A stretch of DNA of 25,667 bases from Saccoglossus kowalevskii (GCF_000003605.2 NW_003158729.1:152894-178560), one strand, 5' to 3'; shown: positions 1 through 10,712, counted from the stretch's first letter. The notes: generated by a model from the letters alone, not told the origin. A program made the numbers and translations.

Positions 1-2493
1 ACCGAGCAGCACTTCGCATTCATTCCCGCGCTATTGTTGATGTACAGCGAATAATACTCAACATAGATTCTAGGTTACTGTTACAGAGTAGAACGCTGTG
101 TAGATTCTCTAACTGTTTCATACGATGACGAATATCCGTACATGAAAAATCGGAGTGAGCAATTTGCTTGAAGTTGGGTTACACTAAAGTGATAATTTTT
201 CTCCGACCTTATTTTTTTTTCAAAATCATTGTGTGGGGATACCAACAAAATGCGTATTCCACAAATATTAGTACAACCGTTATTCCTGTTATGAACATAG
301 ATGGAACTATTTACGACTTACTGAGGTAAATTTTATTTTATTAATTTTTTATTTCGTGACACATATATTTTTTTTCTATTTCGGGCAGTCTGAATATCAA
401 TGTTATTTTTTAAAAAAAAATGTGGTGTTGCACAAATGCACACGTGGTTTGAATTAATGGTACGTACCAGTTATTTCAAAAGTTTGTTCATTTGAGCATT
501 GTAAAACACGTGGAAATAGCTGCATGCAATTTTAGAGAATTTGATTCAATGCAAAATCTTAATTTAGCTTAAGTATCAACTATCCCATTTTGAGAATACA
601 CTTTCTGTTTAAAAAGCTTCATCTTGAATTAGCGAAATTGTAGATTAGCTAGATTAGCTAAATTAGCTAAAATAACACGCTAGCTAAAGAGAGTAGTAGT
701 TCATTATTTTAACAAATAAACATCCGTGTACGCTCGATCACTGCGACGTATGATAGTTCGCGATGAAGCATAGTCCCGTGTGTGTGGTATAGTGACTTAC
801 ACTACCGAAAAAATAACACAAACTACGCAAAATTGTTTATTATGTCCTCTAAATTTTAGAAACAATTATTATGCCTGACAACCGGAGTGTCAAAATCCAG
901 ATGTATGGCGATTTGTGTCAATCATAAAGTCGGGTATAACCGTGTTTGCGTTTTTGTTTACATTAAATCACTTTAACCACTCCCTTTGACTGAATTGCCT
1001 TGAAAAGTTTACGGTTTATGAGGTTCTAAACAAGAATAAAGATTTCAGGTGTCACGTGTCACGATGAGTTACTTTTGCCCGCTGCTGTACATCGTGACGT
1101 GTAAATCTGAATTATAACTTGTTGCATAATGACAATGCGGTGTCAGACGCCAATAACTGAACTCTTATATTTTTAAAAATTCTAATATCGAGTTCAAATT
1201 ATATAGAATTGTACCATCGAAACCTCGGTTGGAGGTCCATTTAACTAGTTTCGCGTGTTTCATGTGCCCAGATCACTGACCCATAATTTGACGACAGGGA
1301 ATTTGTGATGACGTCACTGGAGGGAATTGTAGTAACATGAGTAACTACACGTATGCTACAATAAAGGGGCAGGGGCACCTCTAAGTTCTCCAATGTTATT
1401 TACTGTCACGATTTGTCTATAATTATTTGTTACTTACAGTATTCGACAACAATGTGTACCCTTGTTTGTGTTTGCTAAAAACTTTTTCCCTAGAAAACTG
1501 TCAAATAATACAGCGATTTTAGAATTACATTTCAATTATAGTTTTTATATACATTTGTGGTCATTCAGAAACCACTGAAATAATACGATTTTTATATATA
1601 TGTTTTGTAGGACATCATATAGTATTTTCACTCGGTGTCATCAAGAAAAATGTTGAGATAATTTTGTTTCGTGGCAGACAATTGCAAAATGTAGTAAAAT
1701 CTGCAAAAGTGACCTTTTTTACTGCTGGACATCAATTTTGTCAGATCTTTTGACGCTGACTCAATGTATTTCTCCGTTCTTCTAACATTGCGTGTCACAT
1801 AAATAATGTGAAAATATAGAAAACGACACAAGTTTTATTTTTAGGTGGCGTGTACCTCAATGTCACTAAAAGTGGATCAAGAATTTATTTGTGGTTTATT
1901 TGTTCGTATTTTTCTCACACATTCACTATAGTAGTCATATGTGTTGTTGGCGTGGCCTCGCTCTCCTGGTAGACTTTGGTCTCTATACCTTATAGAACTT
2001 ACATGTTGATACCAAAGTAATTCACAATATATGATGATGTTCAATATAAACCATGGCACTGTTTTCGTAATCAACGTACATTTATTACAATAAGTTCAAA
2101 TAAGTCGCTGTAAAAATAGTATATCAGTATGTGATATCGTTTCCAATTTATCATATCTTAATCTTTACACACGGACCTGTCGCACACTGGAATTTATCAT
2201 TAAACGAATATTTCGAAAGTTTATTTATTTAAAGTTTATTCGATCAAAGACATTTCACCTTTTCACAACCGTTAGAATACCGTTGCTAATCCGATATTGT
2301 GCGGTGGTCACACATTGTCTAATCAAAGACGCGCATATTAAGTATCGAAAGTATATTCACCCCCAAAAGATTGTTTTAGCTAAAATTGTGTATACATATA
2401 GTCTTACGCATAGCTTATGTTATTTCATGATACCCCGTTTGCTTTCTATTCCACTCAGTGACACTGACAATTAATGTACATGGACTCAATTCC
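1..2493. other. AT-rich non-coding DNA, no gene recognised
   Basis: No frame here has a convincing coding pattern. A minus-strand open frame near 1628-1831 has a helix-like stretch (about 1700-1780) but no signal peptide and no convincing splice acceptor. The rest is AT-rich sequence with short homopolymer runs. Confidence 0.6.
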
Positions 2494-2540
2494 ATCAGAT
2501 CACAGTCACTCTACTCCGAGTAGAGTGACTGTGATCTGAT
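2494..2540. repeat. Perfect 47-nt palindrome
   Basis: The left arm 2494-2516 is the exact reverse complement of the right arm 2518-2540, with one central C at 2517. Each arm is 23 nt and there is no mismatch. It lies in non-coding DNA. It may be a minimal fold-back element or a recent inverted duplication; no target-site duplication is obvious. Confidence 0.9.
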
Positions 2541-3178
2541 GTTCGTTCGCGTCTCTCTTTGACATTCCCGGGTCGCTTCGACTCGAAGTCTGCCCACTTT
2601 TCATTCGACTGCAATGCGACGTCGAACAGAGGTTGTCAGGCAGTTTTAAACCACCCCTGCACGCAATACCGGAGCAACTTGGTGAAAAGAAAGTTAACGA
2701 CGAATTTCTTAACATAAAACGCAAGAGAGTGTTATTAAAATAAATTTCGAACATTTTACATGAGTTTTGCTTACATAGCAACCGACAAATACAATCACGT
2801 GACACGGATTACGTTCGCGTATACGACTTTCTAGGGGAGACTTTCGTTACCACGGGTCACTACGAACGTGTCACTCAGAGCACTCAGAGTTGGCGACGCG
2901 AACGCACTTCTGACCAAACCAACCAAATTACGTTCAGGCAACTCTTCTCTAACGAAATTTATAACGTGTGTTCTGATTGGTTGCTGACCTAACGAAAAAT
3001 GACCCCTATTTGGGTAGCCAAGATGGGGATTTGAGGCTTAGAGGCGATGGCAAATGCAGTTAAAAGCGAATGGAGCATCTGTCTATACCACATTTTAATC
3101 AAATTGGCAATTGTCAAACTTTTCCTTTTCTTTTTTTAATTGGCTGGAGAGCATTTTGGAAAATGGAGCACTTTGTTT

Positions 3179-3311
3179 ATAAAGGGCGGTGTTCGTCGCG
3201 CAACGCGTGTTCCAATTTCATGTAAACAAACAATGTACTTTACACACGTTGTATACGTCGCTAGGAGTCTCATATCAAACACGACGCGGTGCGTCGACCA
3301 CTGCCTTTAAA
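3179..3311 (-). mobile_element. MITE family 1, copy 1 (TAAAG termini)
   Basis: A non-coding element about 130 bp long, bounded by TAAAGGGCGG at the left and CTGCCTTTA at the right. Its core (TTCATGTAAACA, then ACGTTGTATACGTCGC, then a GAGTCTCATAT block) is the inverse of the copies at 8786-8924 and 17468-17582. Short open frames through it are accidental. Termini and multiple copies support a DNA-transposon derivative without its own transposase. Confidence 0.65.
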
Positions 3312-3439
3312 CATTGTAAAGATGGACGGCACTATACATGGTTGTACGTTTACCCTGCTTTCCTGGAGAACATGCATCTTTGCTAACCAATGCACGTTTG
3401 TCTGGCCATCACCTCACCGCCGTACTTTGGCAGATTCTG

Positions 3440-3487
3440 TTCAGCCACAGTCCCTCTATAGACTATGGAGGGACTATGGTTCAGCCA
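3440..3487. mobile_element. Tiny inverted-repeat insertion with flanking direct repeat
   Basis: Arms at 3449-3460 and 3464-3475 (AGTCCCTCTATA against TATGGAGGGACT) pair with one mismatch around a 3-nt centre. The 8-mer TTCAGCCA occurs at 3440-3447 and again at 3480-3487, like an 8-bp target-site duplication (5 bp if CCA is counted as part of the terminus). The same CACAGTCCCTCTAT start recurs near 14821. It could be a minimal hAT-type element or a remnant of one. Confidence 0.45.
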
Positions 3488-3865
3488 ACTACTACTAAAA
3501 TGTGTATTAAAGTGCGCCCTCTTCGGCAATTCGAAACTCCGCCCTTTTGTTTTATTTCTCTCACGTAAGCTACGCCGGCACTGATTGGGCGCATGTTTTT
3601 CAGACGCTTCCATTTATCTATATCCGATGTCATATACACGACCTCTCGGTAGGATCTGCAGACAGTTGTCTGAGGCAGAATCACGCACGGGTATCATTCT
3701 GAATTTCTAAATTCGAAGCCAAATGATTATCACCATGTAACGTACATTTCATTACAGTGGTTTTTGGTAACCACCCACCTCCACGGGTATATAGGGCTTA
3801 TATGATGAGTACGTACAACCCCGTTTAAGTACATATGCGAAATTAGCACAATTGATTGGATCTGC

Positions 3866-4267
3866 TTAAACATATAAATACCTTATTTTGTTAAACACTT
3901 TATTAATAAATTTCGCCGTCTGGACGACGCTGTTGGTCATAGTTACATAGTGTGTTCCATTAACAACCACGTGATCTACCAAATTAGATCTAGATTCATC
4001 ATGAAATGTGCAGTTTAACAGAAAACGAGTTTCGTCTTCATTTTTACCCGTGTTACAAAGACAAAATAATATATTTTCAATTATTTCGTTCCTGAATCGA
4101 TCCGCCTCTATTAGTAGAAGCAAAATGCCACAACGCAACTGTGACAAATATGAGCGTTGAGGGCGTGACAAAAAGTTGCGAGCAAATTCTACACTCATTG
4201 CGAACAATAATAATAATACATGATACTCTAAACAGGAAAAAAAATCAAGAGGTTGGTCAAGTTGCAA
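3866..4267 (-). pseudogene. LINE reverse-transcriptase C-terminal remnant
   Basis: The 133-residue open frame resembles the tail of the ORF2 product of invertebrate LINEs (CR1/L2/Jockey-like), downstream of the reverse transcriptase domain. Visible signs are an SQLRCGILLLLIEADRF-type segment at about residues 40-58, a zinc-knuckle-like CLCNTGKNEDETRFLLNC at about 88-105, and a final AKFINKVFNKIR-type helix before the stop. In the known family these parts read as an RCGILPL-type block, then a C-x-x-C followed by an EDExHFLL-C motif. There is no polymerase core, so this is a 5'-truncated copy, typical of LINE insertion. Upstream sequence on the same strand shows no continuation in frame. The family is recognised from memory of its motif. 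Confidence 0.6.
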
Positions 4268-4726
4268 ACGTTTTATTTTGTAATAATATTACAGGATTAT
4301 GAATTAGATACATAACGGAGACGTTGTGTGGTTTCCCTTATTCGCATGGCTTGCTACTAGTCTGTTGTATGACACCGTGACCTTCCAAACAGTCAAGACA
4401 TTTCCAGGTGAAATCGATTAAGACATAGGCTTTCTTCGTACTCAGTTTTGAATTCCATTATTGTTTCCGTGTTTACTTCTATCAGGATCACACCTGAAAA
4501 ATATTTTAACACGAAATGCTACATCTGTTACGTATTTAGTTAGCTAATGCAACACTGCCCTCAGTCGGTTAAATGTTCGTCAATCCACCACCCCCATCAA
4601 TAATCGATTAAGTTAAGATTTATTTAAATATGAAACAGATTTTGCACCTGTGAATAGATAATCTTGAAAACATATTGTGACGAACGCGACGAGAAAAGAA
4701 AACTATTATTAATTCATGACAATACT

Positions 4727-4760
<34 letters not shown>

Positions 4761-5757
4761 CGAAGAAGATTGACTCCGAGCTACTCATTGTATGACGGGA
4801 TCTAAGCAATTATGGGTGGACCATGAAAAAACTTTGGGTGGGCGATGGTCAAAAAAACTAAGCTATTTTTTCATAATAAATTCGATGCAATGTTTTTTAT
4901 TTCAACTCTGTGTAATATATCCTAAGAAATAGGCGTACGGATATTGTTTACTGTTATTGATCCCTGCAGATTTTTTTTTTCACGATTTTAACCTGTGCAA
5001 ATTTTTTTTTTTTGCTAATGCACCTACAGTTTATAATTATCAACTCTTTACAGCTGTAGATAACATTCAAAGTTCCATTTGTCTTCGATGAAAGACAGGC
5101 AAAGACGGTGGCACTATACGTGTATGTAGTGCGCCACCACTTGTGCACCAGCTTGAGTTTTTGCCCCAGCTGTGCTATACAGACCTTGGCTGGTTCCCGC
5201 CTCAAGTGTCATGGCGTACCAAGCAAAGGACGCTGGGAACCAGCGATATACAGACCATGTTGTAACCATCAGGTGCCGTAAAACGTCTGGATTTTACGAC
5301 GATAATATACGTAAACACAAACAGCATTCCAACACAGTAACTCAAACAAATATTTTACAATATGGGTACAATTTAATGATGATTTTATTTTGAATAAAAC
5401 AACATAAAATGATCATGACACAGATCGCATATTAATCTGAATATCGGTTGCAGATAAATCGAATATCGAGTTAAACAAGATGAAATTTGACAAATATAAT
5501 AGTAACATATTAATACTTTTACAATTTAATGACGATTTTCTTATGAAGAAAACCACATAAATAAAAAAAATATAATGCAGATAAAAATAATATGACTAAA
5601 ATAAAATGAAATATATAAAAAATCAAATCACGGTTAATGATGTACACTGAATATATAAATAGTAAATTCACAAAAAGTATAAATATTATACAAAAATTAA
5701 TTAAAAATTAAACGACAACAACTTTTTCTAATTACTTGTAAACGCATAAATGAATTA
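4268..5757. other. AT-rich intergenic DNA, no gene recognised
   Basis: Non-coding by eye. It holds an (AATC)n tract, poly-T runs near 4971-5012, and a GCTGGTTCCC/GGGAACCAGC inverted pair at about 5183-5245 flanked by two copies of TATACAGACC. From about 5350 the sequence is very AT-rich, with degenerate repeats (TACAATTTAATGAYGATTTT occurs near 5366 and 5519). Confidence 0.5.
4727..4760. repeat. (AATC)n microsatellite
   Basis: About 8.5 uninterrupted copies of the tetranucleotide AATC. Confidence 0.95.
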
Positions 5758-5867
5758 CAGTGACCCCTAAGTCGCGGGTGTCGGGATCCAAGCGAAAACC
5801 GCGACACAATACATTTGTTTGGAGTAATCGACGACTTACTAAGGCGCGACTTAGCGAGGGGCCACTG
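5758..5867. mobile_element. Tc1/mariner-pogo-like MITE (Tigger-type termini)
   Basis: The 110-bp element starts CAGTGACCCCTAAGTCGCG. It ends with the imperfect reverse complement, GCGACTTAGCGAGGGGCCACTG. It is flanked on each side by TA (5756-5757 and 5868-5869), the target duplication of the Tc1/mariner superfamily. CAGTG ends with TA duplication are typical of pogo/Tigger elements. It is much GC-richer than its surroundings and has no room for a transposase, so it is a non-autonomous copy. Confidence 0.75.
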
Positions 5868-6660
5868 TATAAGGGGCACCAACATTAAATCAAAACATTG
5901 TCAATGTTATAACTCGAATAAAAAGATTTCTGATAATGATAATAATGAAGATTTGCAATAAACTGACTTGAAACAATTGAAAGGTAATCTTACCCTGGCT
6001 AAAAAGTATACGATAATAAAAGTATATTACAATATAAATATTATACTAAACGGTGACGTAACATTAATCTCTGTGATATCTTGACCTAATTAAAACACAT
6101 GAATGCTTGGGTGAAGATTGAAACAATTAAACTGACAAAAACAGATCGAATAAATACGGATAATGTTATATTGTTTTACAAAACACATTTCAAAATATGA
6201 ATATTATACAAAACTCCAATCACCATGGCAACTGACCTTAACTAAAACACCTGATTATTGGAATCAGTTACAGAATACAACCACAAATAAATAAAACAAA
6301 TACGTATGCAAATATAACCTCAACTACAATCACTAAGTCAACTCGACAAAAATAACATATCAATATTAATAACAAATAATGATATGAATAAACACATACT
6401 GACTAGAAGTACCGGTAATCAAATTACGGTTAATGTCACACTGAATATAAATTATACAAGAATGGCAAAATTCAAATCGCCATGACAAATAGATGATGAT
6501 CATGATACAGATCAAACATAAGCTGACTGTGTAAAAAAAACACAGTCAAATTGCGATAATTGTTTTATACAGTTTTACGAGTTACAACATTTCTGTAAAA
6601 CTTTGAGACTGGATACCAGTTACTAAGAGAACCAAACTTGGTCTGTGTTAGAACGAGTTT
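5868..6660. other. AT-rich DNA downstream of gene B, likely including its 3' UTR
   Basis: This lies 3' of the gene B stop codon at 6661 on the minus strand. A TATAAA poly-A signal variant (minus strand) lies at 6564-6569, about 95 nt past the stop. No canonical AATAAA is seen nearby on the minus strand. A TGACTGTGT/ACACAGTCA hairpin lies at about 6524-6548. Diverged repeats of the 5400-5660 block recur at about 6420-6520. Confidence 0.4.
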
Positions 6661-6816
6661 TTAAAACTCGGTTTTGATTTCATCGAAGTAGTACTTGATG
6701 TTTATCGCGTACGACAGCAACCAATCAAGCACGTCCATGAGTGATGTCACGGTCAAATCGACATTTTTATCATTCTTGTTACCATTCTCCGAAACCATGT
6801 GACCATTCTCGTAAAG
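6661..6816 (-). CDS. Gene B last exon (C-terminal helix)
   Basis: This exon has 156 nt including the TAA stop at 6663-6661. It follows a strong pyrimidine tract and CAG acceptor at 6819-6817. It codes 51 residues: a polar N/K/D-rich lead, then an amphipathic segment with SLMDVLDWLLSYA and IKYYFDEIK, the expected place of helix D. The corresponding exon of gene A has the same order of polar lead then helix. Confidence 0.8.
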   Translation of the reverse strand, partial: LYENGHMVSENGNKNDKNVDLTVTSLMDVLDWLLSYAINIKYYFDEIKTEF

Positions 6817-8681
6817 CTGAAGAAAAAGAATATCAAAACAGTGTCATAAATGTGTGTTGATGATACCAGCCCGAGAATCTGTGTTTATGTAATTCTAACC
6901 AGTGTCCTTGCCCGGACCAGTGCATTACTCTGTGGCACACCGCAACACAACTTTCTCAATTACACACGGGTACAGATTACAGTAAAATCTTTCTTTTGAA
7001 TTTTTGTACCATTTAAAAAAAAATTGTTAGGGTTAAGCGCAGAATTCGAATTACTAATAAGCATTATTATTTTGTTTTATTTAATACAGTATTTAAAAAA
7101 CACCAACGTCGTTTTTATATTGTTGGACTATTAAAAGTAAAACATACTCACCAAGTTACTTATTTCGGTATTTAATTGTTTCAATTTCTTAATCGTACCA
7201 CGCAATTTTATTTTCTTAGCAATAATTTTATGTTCATTATAATATGGTTTCAAAGCCGATAAAAAGCACGAAAGGTCATCGTTTGCTCTATGTAGTGTTT
7301 CTTTAAAATGGTCAACCTATATAAAAAAATAAAATATTTAATTAGTCATTATATGGTGTCGTTAATGTTAGATACCCCCCTCCAGCAAATATAACAACGA
7401 ACGAACCAACAGACTAAAACACAAGAGTATTTGAATAGCTGATCAGTGCATCGGAGAGGTTTAAGTATGGATTTTTGCTTACTCAGCAGAATAAATTAGA
7501 ATACAAATGTGGTTTCGTTTTGAGCAAAATACAAATATCCAAATAGTGCGTTCCGTCCTGAGGAATCGCCGAAAAGGTTTTGTCCAAGCCCAAAACTCGT
7601 TATTGAATGTGGCGAAAAATATGGTTTATAGCTGATGTAAAAAAAAAGAACCATCGTCTATGATGAGGTAAATTTTGTGGCGCCCTCTGACATCCACGTA
7701 CACCGCCCAGGGCCTGAAAATTTCGTAGTTTGAAGTCTATTGTGAAATGACGACACTTTATTTTATATTCTCGTCGTTATAAATGTAGTCGTGTACCACG
7801 TGACTTACCTTAGTTTGCTTAAGATCCGAACTGTCTTGTAGCATGAGTATATTTTCACAGAATACTTCAAGTTGTATTTCTTCGTCGTCTTTTGAGATCT
7901 GTAACGCAATGAAACACTATTTATCTGTCTGATTATATACGTGGCAACAGACAATTATACGCTAGAGTGTATACCATGACTTTAACATGATAAACAGGTA
8001 CCCTGCCCTGACGTGAATCCTGGACCTCAGAGAAGGTACCCTGCCCTGGCATGAACCTTGGACCTCAGAGGAGATTACAAATTATACTCATGGACAAGAA
8101 CTACATAGTAACCAGTAGATAAAGTCATAATGTGGGCATCGAAACCCTGTTTGGCGTTTAACATGCAATGAACCCGACTCCTGTATGGACATTATGTGCT
8201 CAATAAAGAGAAGAGAAGTGCGCCCTCACATCAAAGGAATAATTTCCCGTATCACGCCCGATCCAGCGTGCCCGGCTTTCATCGTTCAAAACAAAACGCG
8301 GCATTCTAAATTACGTCGTGTGTTTGAGGTCACGCTGTGGTAAAATTGTTATTACACCAATAAGGTATATGATTGCAAGCCCGGGCGCTTCTGCCGAACG
8401 ACCCCGGGCCGCAAAAGCCGTATCTAGTTCATAAAGAATATTTGTGCTAGAGTATAAAATGCGCGTGGCAATTTTCAGTGCGTACCCCATCAAAATCACG
8501 TTACCCACAATTATACGCACCTTCATATCACTTGTCAATTTCCTAATGCTTTTTTTCGTGGCACTGTAAAGCTGGCGTGCCTTCTTGGCCGAAATATGAA
8601 TCCCGGCTGTCGGTTTTGATTGGCTTGATACAAATAAGGAGACAAAGACTAAAATAACTACCAATGACAGCAACGCAGTAC
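6661..8681 (-). CDS. Gene B: candidate secreted four-helix cytokine-like protein (5' exon unresolved)
   Basis: Four coding exons join cleanly on the minus strand: 8681-8521, 7898-7809, 7316-7152 and 6816-6661. All introns between them are phase 0 with GT/AG ends; the acceptor before 8681 is phase 1. They give 189 residues plus a missing short first exon, about 197 in all. The first visible exon begins with a strong hydrophobic run (signal peptide core) followed by a polar, helix-forming segment. The later exons are rich in K, E, L and I with amphipathic spacing. Exon sizes and phases match gene A about 7 kb upstream in the same orientation. The two share a readable pattern in the third visible exon (HR-N, S-F, A-K, then E--I-K-I). 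Two mature cysteines lie in the middle exons, at different places from gene A's single one. A helical cytokine role is inferred from architecture; another small secreted helical protein is possible. Confidence 0.7.
7152..7316 (-). CDS. Gene B long helical exon (helix B/C region)
   Basis: This exon has 165 nt, phase 0 at both ends. The acceptor TATAG precedes 7316 and the donor GTGAGT follows 7152. It codes 55 residues without a stop. It shares with gene A exon 4 the spaced pattern H-R-x-N, S-x-F, A-x-K, then E--I-x-K-I. The N-terminal part is one amphipathic helix; after a short break a basic, leucine/isoleucine-spaced second helix follows. It contains one cysteine. Confidence 0.8.
7809..7898 (-). 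CDS. Gene B short linker exon
   Basis: This exon has 90 nt, phase 0 at both ends, with acceptor TTACAG and donor GTAAGT. It codes 30 residues: an acidic start, a hydrophobic-spaced middle with one cysteine, and a polar end. It corresponds by order and size to the 96-nt exon 3 of gene A. Residue similarity between the two is slight. Confidence 0.75.
7997..8072. repeat. Two-copy 38-bp tandem repeat in gene B intron
   Basis: Copies at 7997-8034 and 8035-8072 both begin GGTACCCTGCCCTG and end with GGACCTCAGAG. They differ at a few positions and lie within the intron between the first two visible gene B exons. Confidence 0.85.
8130..8220 (+). mobile_element. Possible LINE/SINE 3' tail in gene B intron
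   Basis: The stretch CTCCTGTATGGACATTATGT, followed by GCTCAATAAAGAGAAGAG, resembles the 3' ends of invertebrate LINEs and their SINE partners, which often end in a short-unit AATAAAG tail. It is in the opposite sense to gene B. This is recognised from style only. Confidence 0.3.
8521..8681 (-). CDS. Gene B signal-peptide / helix A exon
   Basis: This exon has 161 nt. It starts after a long pyrimidine tract and TTTCAG (phase 1: GT completes a split codon) and ends before GTGCGT in phase 0. Its first 20 or so codons are almost all hydrophobic (LLSLVVILVFVSLFV), a signal peptide core. After QSKPTAG comes a basic amphipathic helix (about the last 24 residues). Gene A exon 2 has the same order. 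The reading frame also stays open upstream to ATGs at 8727 and 8715, so an unspliced start is possible. The strong acceptor and the shared phase with gene A favour a separate first exon. Confidence 0.7.
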
Positions 8682-8785
8682 CTGAAATGTAGTGAAAGAA
8701 AAAGAATATTGACATTACGATTCGCATATTTACAATAATAGTGTAATGTAAATATTGTTACCACCAACCACCAACAATTGTAGAT

Positions 8786-8924
8786 TTAAAGGGCGGCAGT
8801 CACGATCGTCGTGCCACGTCCTGTTCGATATGGGACTCATAGTGACGTATACAACGCGTGTAAAATACATTGTTTATTAACATGAAATTCGAACACTCGC
8901 TGCGCGACGACCACCGCGCTTTAA
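8786..8924 (+). mobile_element. MITE family 1, copy 2
   Basis: This copy begins TTAAAGGGCGGCAGTC and ends CGACCACCGCGCTTTAA, whose reverse complement matches the beginning imperfectly. It lies directly upstream of gene B exon 2, so it could be in the gene's promoter or first intron. The core GTATACAACGCGTG, then ATTGTTTATT and CATGAAAT, is shared with copy 3. Confidence 0.75.
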
Positions 8925-9493
8925 GTGGGTCGGCACACGGTGAATAACGTTACGTGTACACTTAGTTGTTGGCGGCATATTGACTTTGTGTTGAAATGCA
9001 TAGGCGCCTTAGTCAGGGGGATCAACTTGAAATATATTTCTGGATTTTCTGAGCGTGAAATCGAAATATTATGATTATCCAATTTGGTTCATTGGTCCAA
9101 AGCGACACATAATAAATGCCTTCTAAAGCTACTCAGTGCATAAAAAGAACAGGTTAGATACCAGGAAATGGTACGTGTATCTAAGATGTGATGACTAATC
9201 TTAAATAAAAGAGAGCAAAAAGCAATTTAAAAGTCGTCATACAAAAGTTTTATTTCACCGTGTTTTATTACATCATCAAGGTACGAATATTCTTGACAGA
9301 TTTACATAAGTAGATATACAAAAAAAAAACGCTAAATATCATCGAACGTTTTCTCCGTTAGTTTGTTAATACCAGATTTACGCGTCGCAATACACACTGT
9401 AGATTGCTGGGTTCGCACGGTAAAAATAGTAGTCATTCAATAAACCTTGATATGTTAGAATTTTAATCGTATTCCCCTAAAACGCGAGCAAAA

Positions 9494-9660
9494 TCATTGA
9501 ATATTTTTCTTTAAAATGGAATGAAGTAAACGAATTTTAAAGCACGAAATTGAGACAAAACGCAAAGCATTTATGGCAAAGTCTAACATGCATACTCGAA
9601 ATAGTAAAACGAGTATCCGGTCCACGTAAAAATTATACAATTTTCAACGGATTTACATTT
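9494..9660. repeat. Diverged duplicated segment, copy 1
   Basis: It aligns in the same orientation with 10520-10712. Shared blocks include TGAATATT-TTCT-TAAA-TGGA-TGAAGT, a GACAAAA-GCA block, ACATACTC-AAATA, a GGTCCA-G block and GGATTT-AC near the end. Similarity by eye is about 60-65%. Confidence 0.55.
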
Positions 9661-10519
9661 GTATAAGCATATAACCAGAATGTTAACGTTAAGTTTAACT
9701 CCAAATCCAAATGTCATCGAACGTATTAATTTGTCAATGTTGGGTTTACATATTCTTTCTGTCGCAAAAGGGATTGAAATTAAGATTACTTACAAGAAGC
9801 CATATGTGGACGCGTTGATAAATTGTGCTGTATATACTTAACTTCAACCCTACAGTTCGGCTATGCACAGGTAAATAAAGTTTGATTGAACATTCTTACT
9901 TTTAATGATATAACATTAGGAATATCCATGGTACAACAAATTAAATTTAGCACAAAGTTAAATTCCGTATATGTTTTTTTCAATGGGCATTCGAATTGTA
10001 GGTTGTTGGGTCAGCAGGGTAAAAATATTAGTCATTCGGTAACCCCGTGTCACGTGACGTACTTTTACCTGGCGAGAGTCCAAAGTGTCAGCGTTAATCA
10101 ACGTTCCTTCGATGCACGGCAGTAACGTTTGAAGATTCATAAAAACATAAATCAGATTAAATTGGATTCGCACCAATTAGAGAATTAGTTGAATCTGGGG
10201 AAGCGAGTCTCCCATACGTGCGGTATTGAACATTTCTATAGATCACCTCATGGTGGCGTTGACGGACCACACCTGTAAATATTTACGTCATGTGTCTGTT
10301 TGTCGTCTGTCTCTATGAATGTCATCTCAGGACATATCAGGTCACCAGAATAATTCATTTTTGTTTTAGCAGTTTGTCCAACAAATAAGAGTATTTACAC
10401 AATCGGCGAAGGATTCCGACAACAATGTAACTGTCAAGTTTATTTTCTAGTTGTGTAATCCTACTTTTGGGAAAAAGCCGCAGATTTTAAATTACATTTT
10501 TTCCTTCAAATAATTACAA

Positions 10520-10712
10520 AGTCAATGAATATTCTTCTCTAAAGTGGAGTGAAGTCGACGAATCTCAACCCATAGAAATGGGACAAAATGCACGACATTG
10601 TTTCATAGAACGTGGCCGACAAACATACTCCAAATACGGAAGAGCAATTATGGTTGAATAGTGAGTACCTGGTCCAAGCGAAAATACAATTACAAGTGGA
10701 TTTCACGGTGAC
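10520..10712. repeat. Diverged duplicated segment, copy 2
   Basis: This is the partner of 9494-9660, same orientation, with several small insertions. No reading frame is conserved between the two copies, so the shared sequence is more likely an old repeat or regulatory DNA than an exon. Confidence 0.55.

Noticed and set aside
1628-1831. Possible helix A exon of a third cytokine-like gene
   Set aside because: A short stretch looks helical, but there is no signal peptide, no good acceptor, and no following exons were found.
3189-3684. Several overlapping short frames on both strands
   Set aside because: They cross MITE and inverted-repeat sequence, overlap each other and share no domain or splice pattern.
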